This document shows, in pieces, positions 1 to 6,470 of a DNA stretch of 12,377 nt (position 1 is its first letter; each line of letters begins with the position of its first letter). Under the pieces are notes generated by a model, which did not search any database, had not been told where the DNA came from, and was given only the letters and a program-made list of their open reading frames with translations. The translations under genes were made by a program, and so were the position numbers. Origin of the DNA: Ruminococcaceae bacterium UBA5904 (GTDB lineage Bacteria; Bacillota; Clostridia; Oscillospirales; Acutalibacteraceae); assembly GCA_002431305.1 (NCBI GenBank), contig DJEG01000071.1, positions 2,582-14,958 of the forward strand. The letters run 5' to 3'.

Positions 1-56
1 GCAAACGCAAAAATCAGAATTACGGCTGATAATAATGCTATGATTTTCTTAGTCAT
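1..56 (-). CDS. N-terminus of an exported or membrane protein (partial, runs off the left edge)
   Basis: Reading leftwards from the ATG at 56-54, the frame stays open to the window edge and gives about 18 residues. They begin MTKKII and continue with a hydrophobic run (ALLSAVILIFAF), which is a typical signal peptide or first membrane segment: two lysines followed by a hydrophobic core. A Shine-Dalgarno AAGGAG lies at about 67-72, about 10 bases before the start. The ATG overlaps the last codons and stop of the sugar transferase by 8 bases, so the two are probably translationally coupled in one operon. The mature part is outside the window. Its function cannot be read; a polysaccharide or cell-envelope role is only a guess from the neighbour. 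Confidence 0.6.
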   Translation of the reverse strand, partial: MTKKIIALLSAVILIFAF

Positions 57-1431
57 TTGTTTCGGTCTCCTTTTTTTCTTTTCCCTCAAAACCCTCCGTA
101 CTCTCCTTCATAAACATAACCTTTATAGTCTGAAGGATGAGCTTAAAGTCAAGGAAAAACGTAAAATTATTTATGTACATTAAATCGAGAACAAGTTTGT
201 CGTACGGAGTCGTATTATACTTGCCCATTATCTGAGCAAATCCCGTAAGTCCCGCTTTAACCTTAGTTCGGTATTTAAATTCGGGTACCTGTTTCGTGTA
301 CATTTCGTGATGTTCAACGCGCTCGGGTCTGGGACCTACAACGGACATATCGCCTTTTAATATATTAAAAAGCTGGGGAAGTTCGTCGAGTCTTAATTTT
401 CTTATAACCCTGCCGACCTTTGTGATTCTCGGGTCCCTGTCCGTCGTGGGTATAACCTCTCCGTTTTTCTCCGCGTCGACAATCATGCTTCTGAATTTAT
501 AGATTTCAAAAACTTTTTCGTTAATCGTAACGCGTTTCTGTTTAAACAGAACGGGGCCGTGATCTTCAAGTTTTATAGCAACAGCGATAATTGCAAGAAG
601 AGGTGAAAAAACTATTATTCCTAAAATTGAAAGGAAAATATCACATGTACGTTTTATAATTCTCTGCTCTTCGGTAAGTCCTGTATTACGGCAGAACAAC
701 AGCGGAGAGTCGAACTGGTGAATTTCCTCGGCGCCTCTTATAAATATATCGGAAATGCGGGGCGGGAGATAAACATCGATATTATTAACGTAACAGAATT
801 TAAGTATATCGTTTCTCTCTTTGCTCGGAACACGGCTGATAACAACAGCCTCATAGCGTTTAATAGACTCATAAACTTCTTCGAGATTGCCGTCAAATAA
901 TTCAGTATCGGGCTTTAAAAGTATCGATTCGCATATAAGATACTGGTCGGTACGGCTCACAAGCTTATAAATGAGATCCTGCGCCTGGTGGTCTCCGTAA
1001 ACCAATATAATCCGCTTTGGCGGGAATATTTTATTGATAACCGCCGACGCGGTAAACGTCCATAAAACCGAGATGCAAACATTAATCACCGTCAGTATCA
1101 GAATAGGCCACGCCGATACGAACGCTCTGTGTATAAGACTTATCTGCAAATACGCAACAAAATTAACGATAAGCACGGATATGCTTTGGGAAAGTATGAT
1201 ATTCGAACGCGTGTGATATCCGATTTTCAGCGCGTCGAGAATGTTAAACGTAACAAGGAGTATAACAAAATATATAGCAACAAGCAAATCGCCGCCGGTC
1301 GCAAGCGGAGCCTTCAAAACTCTGTTATACATACCGAATAAAATATAAGCAAACGCTCCGGTCTGCAATGCTAATATAAGAACGGAAAAAAACGCCTTTA
1401 CGGCATGTCCGAATTTTTTTCTTAGGGGCAA
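49..1431 (-). CDS. Membrane-bound polyprenyl-phosphate sugar-1-phosphate transferase (exopolysaccharide initiating enzyme, WcaJ/CpsE type)
   Basis: This 460-residue protein should transfer a sugar-1-phosphate from a nucleotide sugar to undecaprenyl phosphate, the first membrane step of capsule or exopolysaccharide assembly. Hydrophobic segments at about residues 13-36, 49-67, 79-100 and 108-128 form the N-terminal membrane part. Residues ~138-230 are a nucleotide-binding-like middle domain (IILVYGDHQAQDL). Residues ~257-452 are the bacterial sugar transferase catalytic domain, with KRTCDIFLSI, the FKQKRV and YKFRSM motifs, the Asp-Glu pair in LRLDELPQ (339-340), SVVGPRPE (353-360) and KAGLTGFAQ. 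Length and layout are those of the long family form. The start is TTG at 1431: GGAGG at about 1441-1445 lies 8-9 bases before it, and no nearby ATG has such a site. It has its own promoter just upstream. The sugar cannot be predicted. Confidence 0.9.
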   Translation of the reverse strand: MPLRKKFGHAVKAFFSVLILALQTGAFAYILFGMYNRVLKAPLATGGDLLVAIYFVILLVTFNILDALKIGYHTRSNIILSQSISVLIVNFVAYLQISLIHRAFVSAWPILILTVINVCISVLWTFTASAVINKIFPPKRIILVYGDHQAQDLIYKLVSRTDQYLICESILLKPDTELFDGNLEEVYESIKRYEAVVISRVPSKERNDILKFCYVNNIDVYLPPRISDIFIRGAEEIHQFDSPLLFCRNTGLTEEQRIIKRTCDIFLSILGIIVFSPLLAIIAVAIKLEDHGPVLFKQKRVTINEKVFEIYKFRSMIVDAEKNGEVIPTTDRDPRITKVGRVIRKLRLDELPQLFNILKGDMSVVGPRPERVEHHEMYTKQVPEFKYRTKVKAGLTGFAQIMGKYNTTPYDKLVLDLMYINNFTFFLDFKLILQTIKVMFMKESTEGFEGKEKKETETND

Positions 1432-1464
1432 CTCTTTCGCCTCCGGTCTGAATGTGTCGCGTCC

Positions 1465-1493
1465 ATTATATACTATTTTTTCCTGTTAGTCAA
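1465..1493 (-). promoter_or_regulatory. Housekeeping (sigma-70/sigma-A) promoter of the sugar transferase gene
   Basis: On the minus strand TTGACT (1493-1488) is followed by exactly 17 bases and then TATAAT (1470-1465). This is one mismatch from full consensus at -35 and perfect at -10. Transcription should start near 1458, leaving a leader of roughly 27 bases that contains the GGAGG ribosome binding site. Such a strong site predicts constitutive expression. It lies just beyond the terminator of the upstream symporter gene, so the two genes are separate units. Confidence 0.85.
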
Positions 1494-1511
1494 TATAAAC
1501 ATATAAATATT

Positions 1512-1548
1512 AAAAAATCACCCGACATATAGCGGATATGTCAGGTGA
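1512..1548 (-). terminator. Intrinsic terminator of the GPH symporter gene
   Basis: A 13-bp inverted repeat (1518-1530 with 1536-1548, loop of 5) begins with TCACCTGACATAT on the minus strand. It has one U-G wobble pair in the minus-strand RNA and is followed there by six T residues (1517-1512). It lies 26 bases after the symporter stop codon. On the plus strand the arm is not followed by a T-run, so it acts in the minus direction. Confidence 0.85.
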
Positions 1549-1573
1549 TACATTCATATTGAATTAAAAAAGT

Positions 1574-3172
1574 TTATTTCTTTTTCTTTTTCAAATTATT
1601 CCCGGGAATATCGCCGATATCAGCCTCAGCCTCTTCTACAAGTGCTTCATCAACCTCGATTGCTTCGCCGGTTGCATCGGCAGCTACGCCGGCAGCGAGT
1701 TTTCTCGCCTCAACCTCGGCAACCATCTCAGCCTGTTTCTTCTCAGTAATCTTATAGAAAAACATCGGAACCGCACACGCGAACATACTTATTACGCCCG
1801 AGAGAACAAGAAGGTTCCAAAGAAGATCCTTGCCGTCCGCGGTAATGTAAACGCCGTTTGCAGCCTCGGGGTTAATTCCCGCCCACGAGTATGAGAATAC
1901 GCCGATGAATGCGCCGAGAGCCATACCGATTTTGTTGATAAGGGTCTGCATAGCAAAGCAGATTCCCTCGCCTCTCTCGCCTGTTTTCCACTCAAGATAG
2001 TCAACGGTATCGCCTATCATTGCGTAGGTGATGATGTTGTTAACGCCCTGGGGGATTCCGAGAAGGACGAGTCCGATTGCTGCGACAATAAGTTTCCACG
2101 TTGCGTCATAGCCTACAAAGTACATAACGGTCATTACGACACCGCCGAAAAGATGAACTACAATGTATGTCCATTTCTTCGTAAACTTCTTAGACATCCA
2201 GGGAACGAGCACGGAAGCTACAAGTCCGCCGGGAACAACGAGAAGGGTGATAAGACTGTAAAGTCCCTCATTATTAAGAACATACTTTGCGAAATAAAGT
2301 CCGCCCGTATAAGTATAAACCATTCTTGCGCCGCCGAGTATACCTGAAAGAACGATGAGAAGAAGCTGTTTATTCTTGAATAAAAGTTTAAGGTTATGTC
2401 CGAGTGAGGGAGGAGTTGCAGTCGTTGTGTAACGCTCCTTGGTATTCTTGAATCCGTAGAAGAACATGGGAACCGCAAGAACGACGCAGACAAGAGCGCA
2501 GATGAAGTATGTCCATTTAAGTGTATTTGCATTCTGATAAATATACTGAGGATCTACTACACCCTCGGGAGTTTTATACTTCGCGGTGACAGCTGACGTG
2601 ATAATAGGTACAAAAACCGTGACGATACCTGCGCCGAGCGTACATACGAGACGGGCAACGGTAAGGATATTACCGCGGACAACGGTATCGTTCGTCATAC
2701 ATGTGGAAAGTCCCCAGTAAGGAACGTCGGCTACTGTGTATACCATACTCCAAATAACATATATAACTGAAATAATAACAAACGTAGAAGTTTTCTGTGC
2801 GGGAAGGAACGGAGCAAAGCATGCAATTGTTACTACTGCAATGGGTATTGCCATCCATTTAAGATAAGGTCTGCACTTACCCCATTTTGTACGGGTTTTA
2901 TCGACAATACTGCCCATAATCGGGTCGTTCATGGCATCATAAACTCGCGTGCCAAGCATAAGATACGCAACCGCCATAGTGCCCGAAACGGCGCCGATGG
3001 TTACATTGCCTCCGAACAGCAGAGCATCGGTCATGAAAACCGTAAGATACGAACCGATAATCGTACAAATAAGATTTTGACCGAATCCGGTTACTGAATA
3101 AGCGATAGCTTCTTTAGGCTGAACGCCCTTTCCGGGCGTGGTGCCGAAAAGCTTGTGAAGAAATTTATTCAT
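1574..3172 (-). CDS. GPH-family (MelB-like) sugar:cation symporter, major facilitator superfamily
   Basis: This 532-residue integral membrane protein probably imports a glycoside, pentoside, hexuronide or oligosaccharide with Na+ or H+. The family signature is clear at residues 79-103, DAMNDPIMG followed by D-K-T-R-T-K-W-G-K-C-R-P-Y, the cation-binding helix and cytoplasmic loop. Other typical pieces are VPYWGLSTCMTND (from 150) and DTVDYLEWKTGERGEG (from 388). About twelve hydrophobic segments span residues 22-475, ending at FFYKITEKK. Residues ~476-532 are an unusual cytoplasmic tail: Ala/Glu/Asp-rich, then a terminal run of five lysines. The ATG at 3172 is preceded by AAAGGA (3186-3181) with an 8-base spacing. 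The gene stands alone between its own promoter and terminator, without a glycosidase neighbour, so the substrate is unknown. An FGGY kinase lies 3.3 kb away in a different unit; a link is speculative. Confidence 0.9.
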   Translation of the reverse strand: MNKFLHKLFGTTPGKGVQPKEAIAYSVTGFGQNLICTIIGSYLTVFMTDALLFGGNVTIGAVSGTMAVAYLMLGTRVYDAMNDPIMGSIVDKTRTKWGKCRPYLKWMAIPIAVVTIACFAPFLPAQKTSTFVIISVIYVIWSMVYTVADVPYWGLSTCMTNDTVVRGNILTVARLVCTLGAGIVTVFVPIITSAVTAKYKTPEGVVDPQYIYQNANTLKWTYFICALVCVVLAVPMFFYGFKNTKERYTTTATPPSLGHNLKLLFKNKQLLLIVLSGILGGARMVYTYTGGLYFAKYVLNNEGLYSLITLLVVPGGLVASVLVPWMSKKFTKKWTYIVVHLFGGVVMTVMYFVGYDATWKLIVAAIGLVLLGIPQGVNNIITYAMIGDTVDYLEWKTGERGEGICFAMQTLINKIGMALGAFIGVFSYSWAGINPEAANGVYITADGKDLLWNLLVLSGVISMFACAVPMFFYKITEKKQAEMVAEVEARKLAAGVAADATGEAIEVDEALVEEAEADIGDIPGNNLKKKKK

Positions 3173-3202
3173 TCACGTCATCCTTTCGTTGTTTATGGGT
3201 AT

Positions 3203-3232
3203 ATAATAGCACAACACGACAGATAATTTCAA
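3203..3232 (-). promoter_or_regulatory. Promoter of the GPH symporter gene
   Basis: On the minus strand TTGAAA (3232-3227) and TATTAT (3208-3203) are separated by 18 bases. The -10 is preceded by TGC, giving an extended -10 element. It lies 30 bases upstream of the symporter start and diverges from the SRP RNA promoter about 85 bp away. The AT-rich segment between them (3233-3314) shows no operator that I can recognise. Confidence 0.6.
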
Positions 3233-3314
3233 TATTTTTTTAGACTTTTGTACATTTTTTTGGTTTATTCATAAATTATATATGTATATACGATAAAAAA
3301 ATTGATTTTTCCTA

Positions 3315-3343
3315 TTGCAAACTACGGAAATATATATTATAAT
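3315..3343 (+). promoter_or_regulatory. Strong housekeeping promoter of the SRP RNA gene
   Basis: TTGCAA (3315-3320), a 17-base spacer and a perfect TATAAT (3338-3343) predict transcription starting near 3350, about 10 bases before the base-paired 5' end of the SRP RNA. Strong near-consensus promoters are expected for this abundant RNA. Because no clear second promoter precedes dnaX, read-through from here may also feed the dnaX operon. Confidence 0.8.
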
Positions 3344-3360
3344 ATACACCGTTAAATAAA

Positions 3361-3498
3361 GTTCAATTTCTGTCATGCGGCGTGTTGGTCCTGTGCGGCG
3401 GAGCGCCGTGAACCATGTCAGGCGGGGAACCGAGCAGCATTAAGCGGTATGCCCGTGCGTTACAGTTCGCCTGCACGCCGTGTGACAGAGGTTGAATT
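3361..3498 (+). ncRNA. ffs: Signal recognition particle RNA, small bacterial (4.5S-like) type
   Basis: The conserved SRP core is present: GTCAGG (3417-3422), then CGG, a GGAA tetraloop (3426-3429), CCG, and AGCAGC (3433-3438). This is the helix 8 domain that binds the M domain of Ffh, with its symmetric internal loop. The ends pair as one uninterrupted 25-bp helix, 3361-3385 with 3473-3497, including six G-U pairs, which gives a rod-shaped molecule of about 137 nt. That is somewhat longer than the E. coli RNA (114 nt). I see no separate Alu domain like that of the ~270-nt Bacillus scRNA. The RNA scaffolds the particle that targets nascent membrane and secreted proteins to FtsY and the translocon. 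Its place directly before dnaX matches the order in B. subtilis. The exact mature ends are not known. Confidence 0.93.
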
Positions 3499-3504
3499 TT
3501 TTTT
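3473..3504 (+). terminator. Terminator of SRP RNA, built from the 3' strand of its closing helix plus T8
   Basis: The 3' arm of the closing helix (3473-3497) runs directly into eight T residues (3497-3504). Because the pairing partner is at 3361-3385, the whole RNA acts as the hairpin, so termination is probably possible but may be incomplete, allowing transcription into dnaX. Confidence 0.55.
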
Positions 3505-3576
3505 AAATCTTATTATATATACTACATATTTTATCTATAAATTATACATTCAATTTTGCATTCGGGGAGAATCGGC

Positions 3577-5457
3577 ATGTACAAGGTACTATACAGAAAA
3601 TGGAGGCCTCAGACTTTTACCGACGTTGTCGGACAGACGCATATTACCGAAACACTGATGAACGAAGTCAGGGAAAACCGCCTTGCTCATGCATATCTGT
3701 TCACGGGTACGCGCGGAACCGGCAAAACCTCATGCGCAAAAATCCTATCGAAAGCGATAAACTGCCTTCATCCTGTAAACGGCAACCCGTGCAATGAGTG
3801 CGAGATATGCAGGGGCATAGACAACGGCTCCGTCATGGATGTAGTAGAGATTGACGCGGCGAGTAACAGAGGTATCGAGGATATCAGGGCTTTAAGGGAC
3901 GAATCCGCATTTTCACCCGCACAGGCAAAATACCGCGTTTATATTATAGACGAGGTTCACATGCTCACGATTGAGGCGTTCAACGCACTGTTAAAAACGC
4001 TTGAGGAACCGCCCGAGCACGTTAAGTTTATTCTTGCAACAACGGAAGTTCAGAAACTCCCCTCCACCATTCTGTCGCGCTGTCAGCGTTTCGATTTCAG
4101 ACGAATTGAGTCTGAGGATATTGCCGACAGACTGACATATGTGTGCGCTCACGAGGACGCTCAGCTTACCCGCGATGCCGCCATGCTTATTGCCAGAATT
4201 TCAGACGGCGGAATGCGCGACGCGCTCTCACTGCTTGACAGATGCCTTAGTATCACGAGAAACGTCGATGCGTCTGTCGTAACCGATGCCGCCGGCATAA
4301 TGAACAGAAGTTATCTTCTCAATATGGCACGCGCATTTAAAGAGCATGATTCGTCAAAAGCACTCTCGCTAATCGACGAGCTTCACAAATCTTCATGCGA
4401 CGCGGAAAGACTCTGTTCGGAGCTTACAAACTATTTCAGAAATATTCTTATTATAAAGACATCTAAAAAACCGCAGGATATTATTATTGCAACTGATGAA
4501 GAAATTGCAGAGCTCAAAGATATTTCATCTGAATTTTCTCCTGCTGAGATATTTAATATACTTAATATTTTAAACGAGGCTTCCTCTGCGGTAAAAAGAA
4601 CTCAAAACAAACGTATTGAGGCGGAAATGGCAGTTATAAAAATCTGCGCGCCCGAGATGAATTCAGATTCGTCCGCTCTTATTTCGAGAATAGAAACACT
4701 CGAAAAGCAGCTGGCACAGCTTAGTACAAATCCCCCCGCGGTTATACCGAACCGTCAGGTTATACAACCGGCAATAAAAGAGCAGACCTGTATTAAACCT
4801 GTCTTAAAAAACGACGAAAAAAGCGTTCCGGCGCCGGAACCCGCCTCTTCTGCGCAGAAAGAAACTAAAAACGAACCTTTACCGTTTGAGAATGCGCCGA
4901 GTGAGGATGTTCAGCGTCCGTTTGACGGTTTTTCCGAAGAGGATAACCCGTCTCTTCCGTTTGACGATATCCCCGTACCGGATGAGGAACCGCTTCCGTT
5001 TGATGCTGACGTTTTTCCTTCCGATGATTCCGGCAGCGAGGTTCTCCCGTTTGACGGAAATGAAACTAATGCCGATTCGTTTGATATAAACACCCTGCCG
5101 TTTGACGATGATTCGGGAGATTATGAAGACGATTCGATTTTTTCAGACGGCAATGATGACGCAATTCCGTTTGATTCAAACGCTCCCGCTCAGACGATTC
5201 CGTCCGTAAGACCGTCAGGCGACGACATGAAAATTTGGACGAATATTATAATGGAATGCGAACGGACGTGCAAACCGCTTATAGGAATGCTTTTAAACAC
5301 AACGGCGGTTATCAACGGAAATGTTATCACCGTAGACAACTACAACCATCTTCTGCCGTCGCTTTTAACGCAAAAAGTTTTTTCCGACGCGATAAAAAAA
5401 GCGGCAAAAAACGTAACGGGTATTGACTTTGATGTCAGACTGGCAGATAATAGATAA
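3577..5457 (+). CDS. dnaX: DNA polymerase III subunit tau/gamma (clamp-loader ATPase)
   Basis: DnaX is the ATPase of the clamp loader that places the beta sliding clamp on primed DNA; the tau form also ties the loader to polymerase and helicase. The 626-residue protein shows the typical start MYKVLYRKWRPQTF, Walker A GTRGTGKTS (44-52), a zinc-binding Cys set (C63, C72, C75, C78), Walker B with DEVH (125-128), the SRC arginine-finger motif (167-169) and the sensor-2 region GGMRDALS (211-218). Oligomerisation domain III runs to about residue 365. Residues ~370-545 are a low-complexity acidic linker with repeated PFD motifs, and residues ~546-626 form a small folded C-terminal domain. The ATG at 3577 is chosen because GGGGAG (3564-3569) lies 7 bases upstream; an in-frame TTG at 3556 would precede that site. 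The promoter is weak (TATAAA at 3536-3541) or shared with the SRP RNA. A possible frameshift site lies at 4806-4840. Confidence 0.96.
   Translation: MYKVLYRKWRPQTFTDVVGQTHITETLMNEVRENRLAHAYLFTGTRGTGKTSCAKILSKAINCLHPVNGNPCNECEICRGIDNGSVMDVVEIDAASNRGIEDIRALRDESAFSPAQAKYRVYIIDEVHMLTIEAFNALLKTLEEPPEHVKFILATTEVQKLPSTILSRCQRFDFRRIESEDIADRLTYVCAHEDAQLTRDAAMLIARISDGGMRDALSLLDRCLSITRNVDASVVTDAAGIMNRSYLLNMARAFKEHDSSKALSLIDELHKSSCDAERLCSELTNYFRNILIIKTSKKPQDIIIATDEEIAELKDISSEFSPAEIFNILNILNEASSAVKRTQNKRIEAEMAVIKICAPEMNSDSSALISRIETLEKQLAQLSTNPPAVIPNRQVIQPAIKEQTCIKPVLKNDEKSVPAPEPASSAQKETKNEPLPFENAPSEDVQRPFDGFSEEDNPSLPFDDIPVPDEEPLPFDADVFPSDDSGSEVLPFDGNETNADSFDINTLPFDDDSGDYEDDSIFSDGNDDAIPFDSNAPAQTIPSVRPSGDDMKIWTNIIMECERTCKPLIGMLLNTTAVINGNVITVDNYNHLLPSLLTQKVFSDAIKKAAKNVTGIDFDVRLADNR
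4806..4840 (+). promoter_or_regulatory. Candidate -1 programmed frameshift region inside dnaX (gamma production)
   Basis: The in-frame heptamer A AAA AAC (4806-4812, codons TTA AAA AAC) fits the X XXY YYZ slip pattern. A second A6 run follows at 4817-4822, then a perfect 16-base palindrome GTTCCGGCGCCGGAAC (4825-4840) able to form a 6-bp hairpin with a GCGC loop. A -1 slip reaches a TAA at 4866-4868 and gives a product of about 430 residues, nearly the 431 of E. coli gamma. Against it: the heptamer-to-hairpin spacing is 12 bases, longer than usual, and no upstream Shine-Dalgarno stimulator is visible. Confidence 0.35.
4882..5175 (+). repeat. Degenerate in-frame repeat encoding PF(D/E) motifs in the DnaX linker
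   Basis: The octamer CCGTTTGA occurs seven times in the dnaX frame, starting at 4882, 4918, 4957, 4996, 5047, 5098 and 5167. It encodes PFE once and PFD six times (residues 436, 448, 461, 474, 491, 508, 531), with an extra SFD at 501. Spacing grows from 12-13 to 17 and 23 residues. The surrounding residues are mostly Asp, Glu, Ser, Pro and Asn. Only the motif is conserved, not the spacers, so this looks like selection on a short linear motif rather than a recent tandem duplication. Confidence 0.8.
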
Positions 5458-5494
5458 AAAATAAAAGTACATTTATTTAATTCGGAGGTTTATG

Positions 5495-5836
5495 ATGAAA
5501 GCAAGAATCCCCAATCAGAACAAGGGAAACATGATGCAAAAAATACAGAAAATGCAGGAGGATATGGCTCGCATTCAGACCGAGGTTGAGGAAACCGAGT
5601 TCACAGCAAGCGCGGGAGGCGGAGCGGTTGAGGTTACCGTTACCGGCAAACATGAGGTTAAGGCTGTTAACATCAAACCCGAGGTCGTTGACCCTGAGGA
5701 TATCGAAATGCTTGAGGATCTTCTTATAGCTTCTCTCAATGAGGCTATAAGAAAAGCAAGCGACGCAATGGACAACGAAATGGGCAAGGTTACCGGCGGA
5801 TTCAATATTCCCGGAATGCCCGGCGGTCTTTTCTGA
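5495..5836 (+). CDS. ebfC: YbaB/EbfC-family nucleoid-associated DNA-binding protein
   Basis: This 113-residue protein belongs to the YbaB/EbfC family (YaaK in B. subtilis), small dimeric proteins that bind DNA and are nearly always encoded between dnaX and recR. The N-terminal helix contains the family-typical MMQKIQKMQEDMARIQTEVE. The middle shows the beta strands EFTASAGGGAVEVTVTGKHEV and IKPEVVDPEDIEMLEDLL, and the Gly/Met/Pro-rich tail ends GGFNIPGMPGGLF, as is usual. Two adjacent ATGs (5492 and 5495) are possible; GGAGG at 5484-5488 is 6 bases from the second and only 3 from the first, so 5495 is preferred. It lies 37 bases after dnaX and 6 bases before recR, in one operon. Its precise cellular role is poorly defined even in model bacteria. 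Confidence 0.94.
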   Translation: MKARIPNQNKGNMMQKIQKMQEDMARIQTEVEETEFTASAGGGAVEVTVTGKHEVKAVNIKPEVVDPEDIEMLEDLLIASLNEAIRKASDAMDNEMGKVTGGFNIPGMPGGLF

Positions 5837-5842
5837 TAAATT

Positions 5843-6442
5843 ATGAATTATAACGTTATACCGCTTCAAAAACTGACCGAGCAGTTTGAGCGAATGCCCG
5901 GAATCGGCAGAAAAACAGCCCAGAGACTTTCTTTTTACATTCTGTCTCTGCCTAAGGAAGAAGCGAAAAAAATTTCATCCGCGATAAACGACGCCGTCGA
6001 AAAAATTCACAGATGCGCGCTTTGTTGTAATCTTACGGAGGACGAACTGTGCCCCATATGCTCAAGCGACTTAAGAGACAAAACGACTATCTGCGTAGTT
6101 GAGGACTCGCAGGATCTTTTGGCGATTGAAAAAACGGGAACATACAAGGGCGTTTATCACGTTCTGCACGGCGCAATATCACCCCTTGACGGAATAGGTC
6201 CCGATCAGCTTACGGTACGCGAACTTTTAGCGCGCGTCGCGGGCGAAAACGTCAGCGAGGTTATCCTCGCAACAAATTCCGATATCGAGGGCGAAGCCAC
6301 CGCCATGTATATCGCGAAACTGATTAAGCCTTTTAATGTAAAAACTACGCGTCTCGCGTTCGGTATTCCCGTAGGCTCCGACCTGCAGTATGCCGACGGA
6401 GTTACGCTTTCAAAAGCTCTGGAGGGCAGACAGTCTCTCTGA
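5843..6442 (+). CDS. recR: Recombination mediator protein RecR
   Basis: RecR works with RecO (and RecF) to load RecA on SSB-coated single-stranded DNA during gap repair. The 199-residue protein has all family parts in order: a helix-hairpin-helix RMPGIGRKTAQRLSFYIL (residues 17-34); a C4 zinc finger C58-x2-C61-x8-C70-x2-C73; a Toprim domain from ~80 with VVEDSQD (E87, D88) and the acidic loop NSDIEGEATA (145-154); and the Walker-B-like C-terminal stretch LAFGIPVGSDLQYADGVTL. Length is normal. The ATG lies only 6 bases after the ebfC stop. No Shine-Dalgarno is visible in the 15 bases before it, so translation probably depends on ribosomes finishing ebfC. The dnaX-ebfC-recR order is conserved across many bacteria. 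Confidence 0.96.
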   Translation: MNYNVIPLQKLTEQFERMPGIGRKTAQRLSFYILSLPKEEAKKISSAINDAVEKIHRCALCCNLTEDELCPICSSDLRDKTTICVVEDSQDLLAIEKTGTYKGVYHVLHGAISPLDGIGPDQLTVRELLARVAGENVSEVILATNSDIEGEATAMYIAKLIKPFNVKTTRLAFGIPVGSDLQYADGVTLSKALEGRQSL

Positions 6443-6470
6443 TATTTTATATTTTACAGGAGGAATAGAC

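Noticed and set aside
2218..2532. Open frame of 104 codons inside the symporter gene, same strand, other frame
   Set aside because: It is fully inside a well-supported membrane protein gene, has no ribosome site and has a shadow-like composition.
3241..3314. TATATATGTATATA-like near-palindromes between the divergent promoters as an operator
   Set aside because: They are simple AT alternation without a recognisable regulator site.
3556..3576. Upstream in-frame TTG as the dnaX start
   Set aside because: The GGGGAG ribosome site at 3564-3569 lies inside this extension and points to ATG 3577, which also gives the family-typical MYxxLYRKWRPQTF start.
3449..3658. Open frame of 69 codons across the SRP RNA and dnaX start
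   Set aside because: It lies on the SRP RNA 3' half and the out-of-frame dnaX start, with no ribosome site or recognisable protein.
5391..5412. A-rich in-frame heptamers near the dnaX 3' end as frameshift sites
   Set aside because: A slip there would change only the last few residues, and lysine-rich codons in an AT-leaning gene produce such runs by chance.
5477..5869. Antisense open frame of 130 codons over ebfC
   Set aside because: It mirrors the conserved ebfC frame; no promoter or ribosome site is visible on that strand.
6390..6470. N-terminal extension of the FGGY kinase overlapping recR
   Set aside because: There is no ribosome site at 6390. AGGAGG at 6458-6463 directs ATG 6471, and the kinase phosphate motif begins at the normal distance from it.
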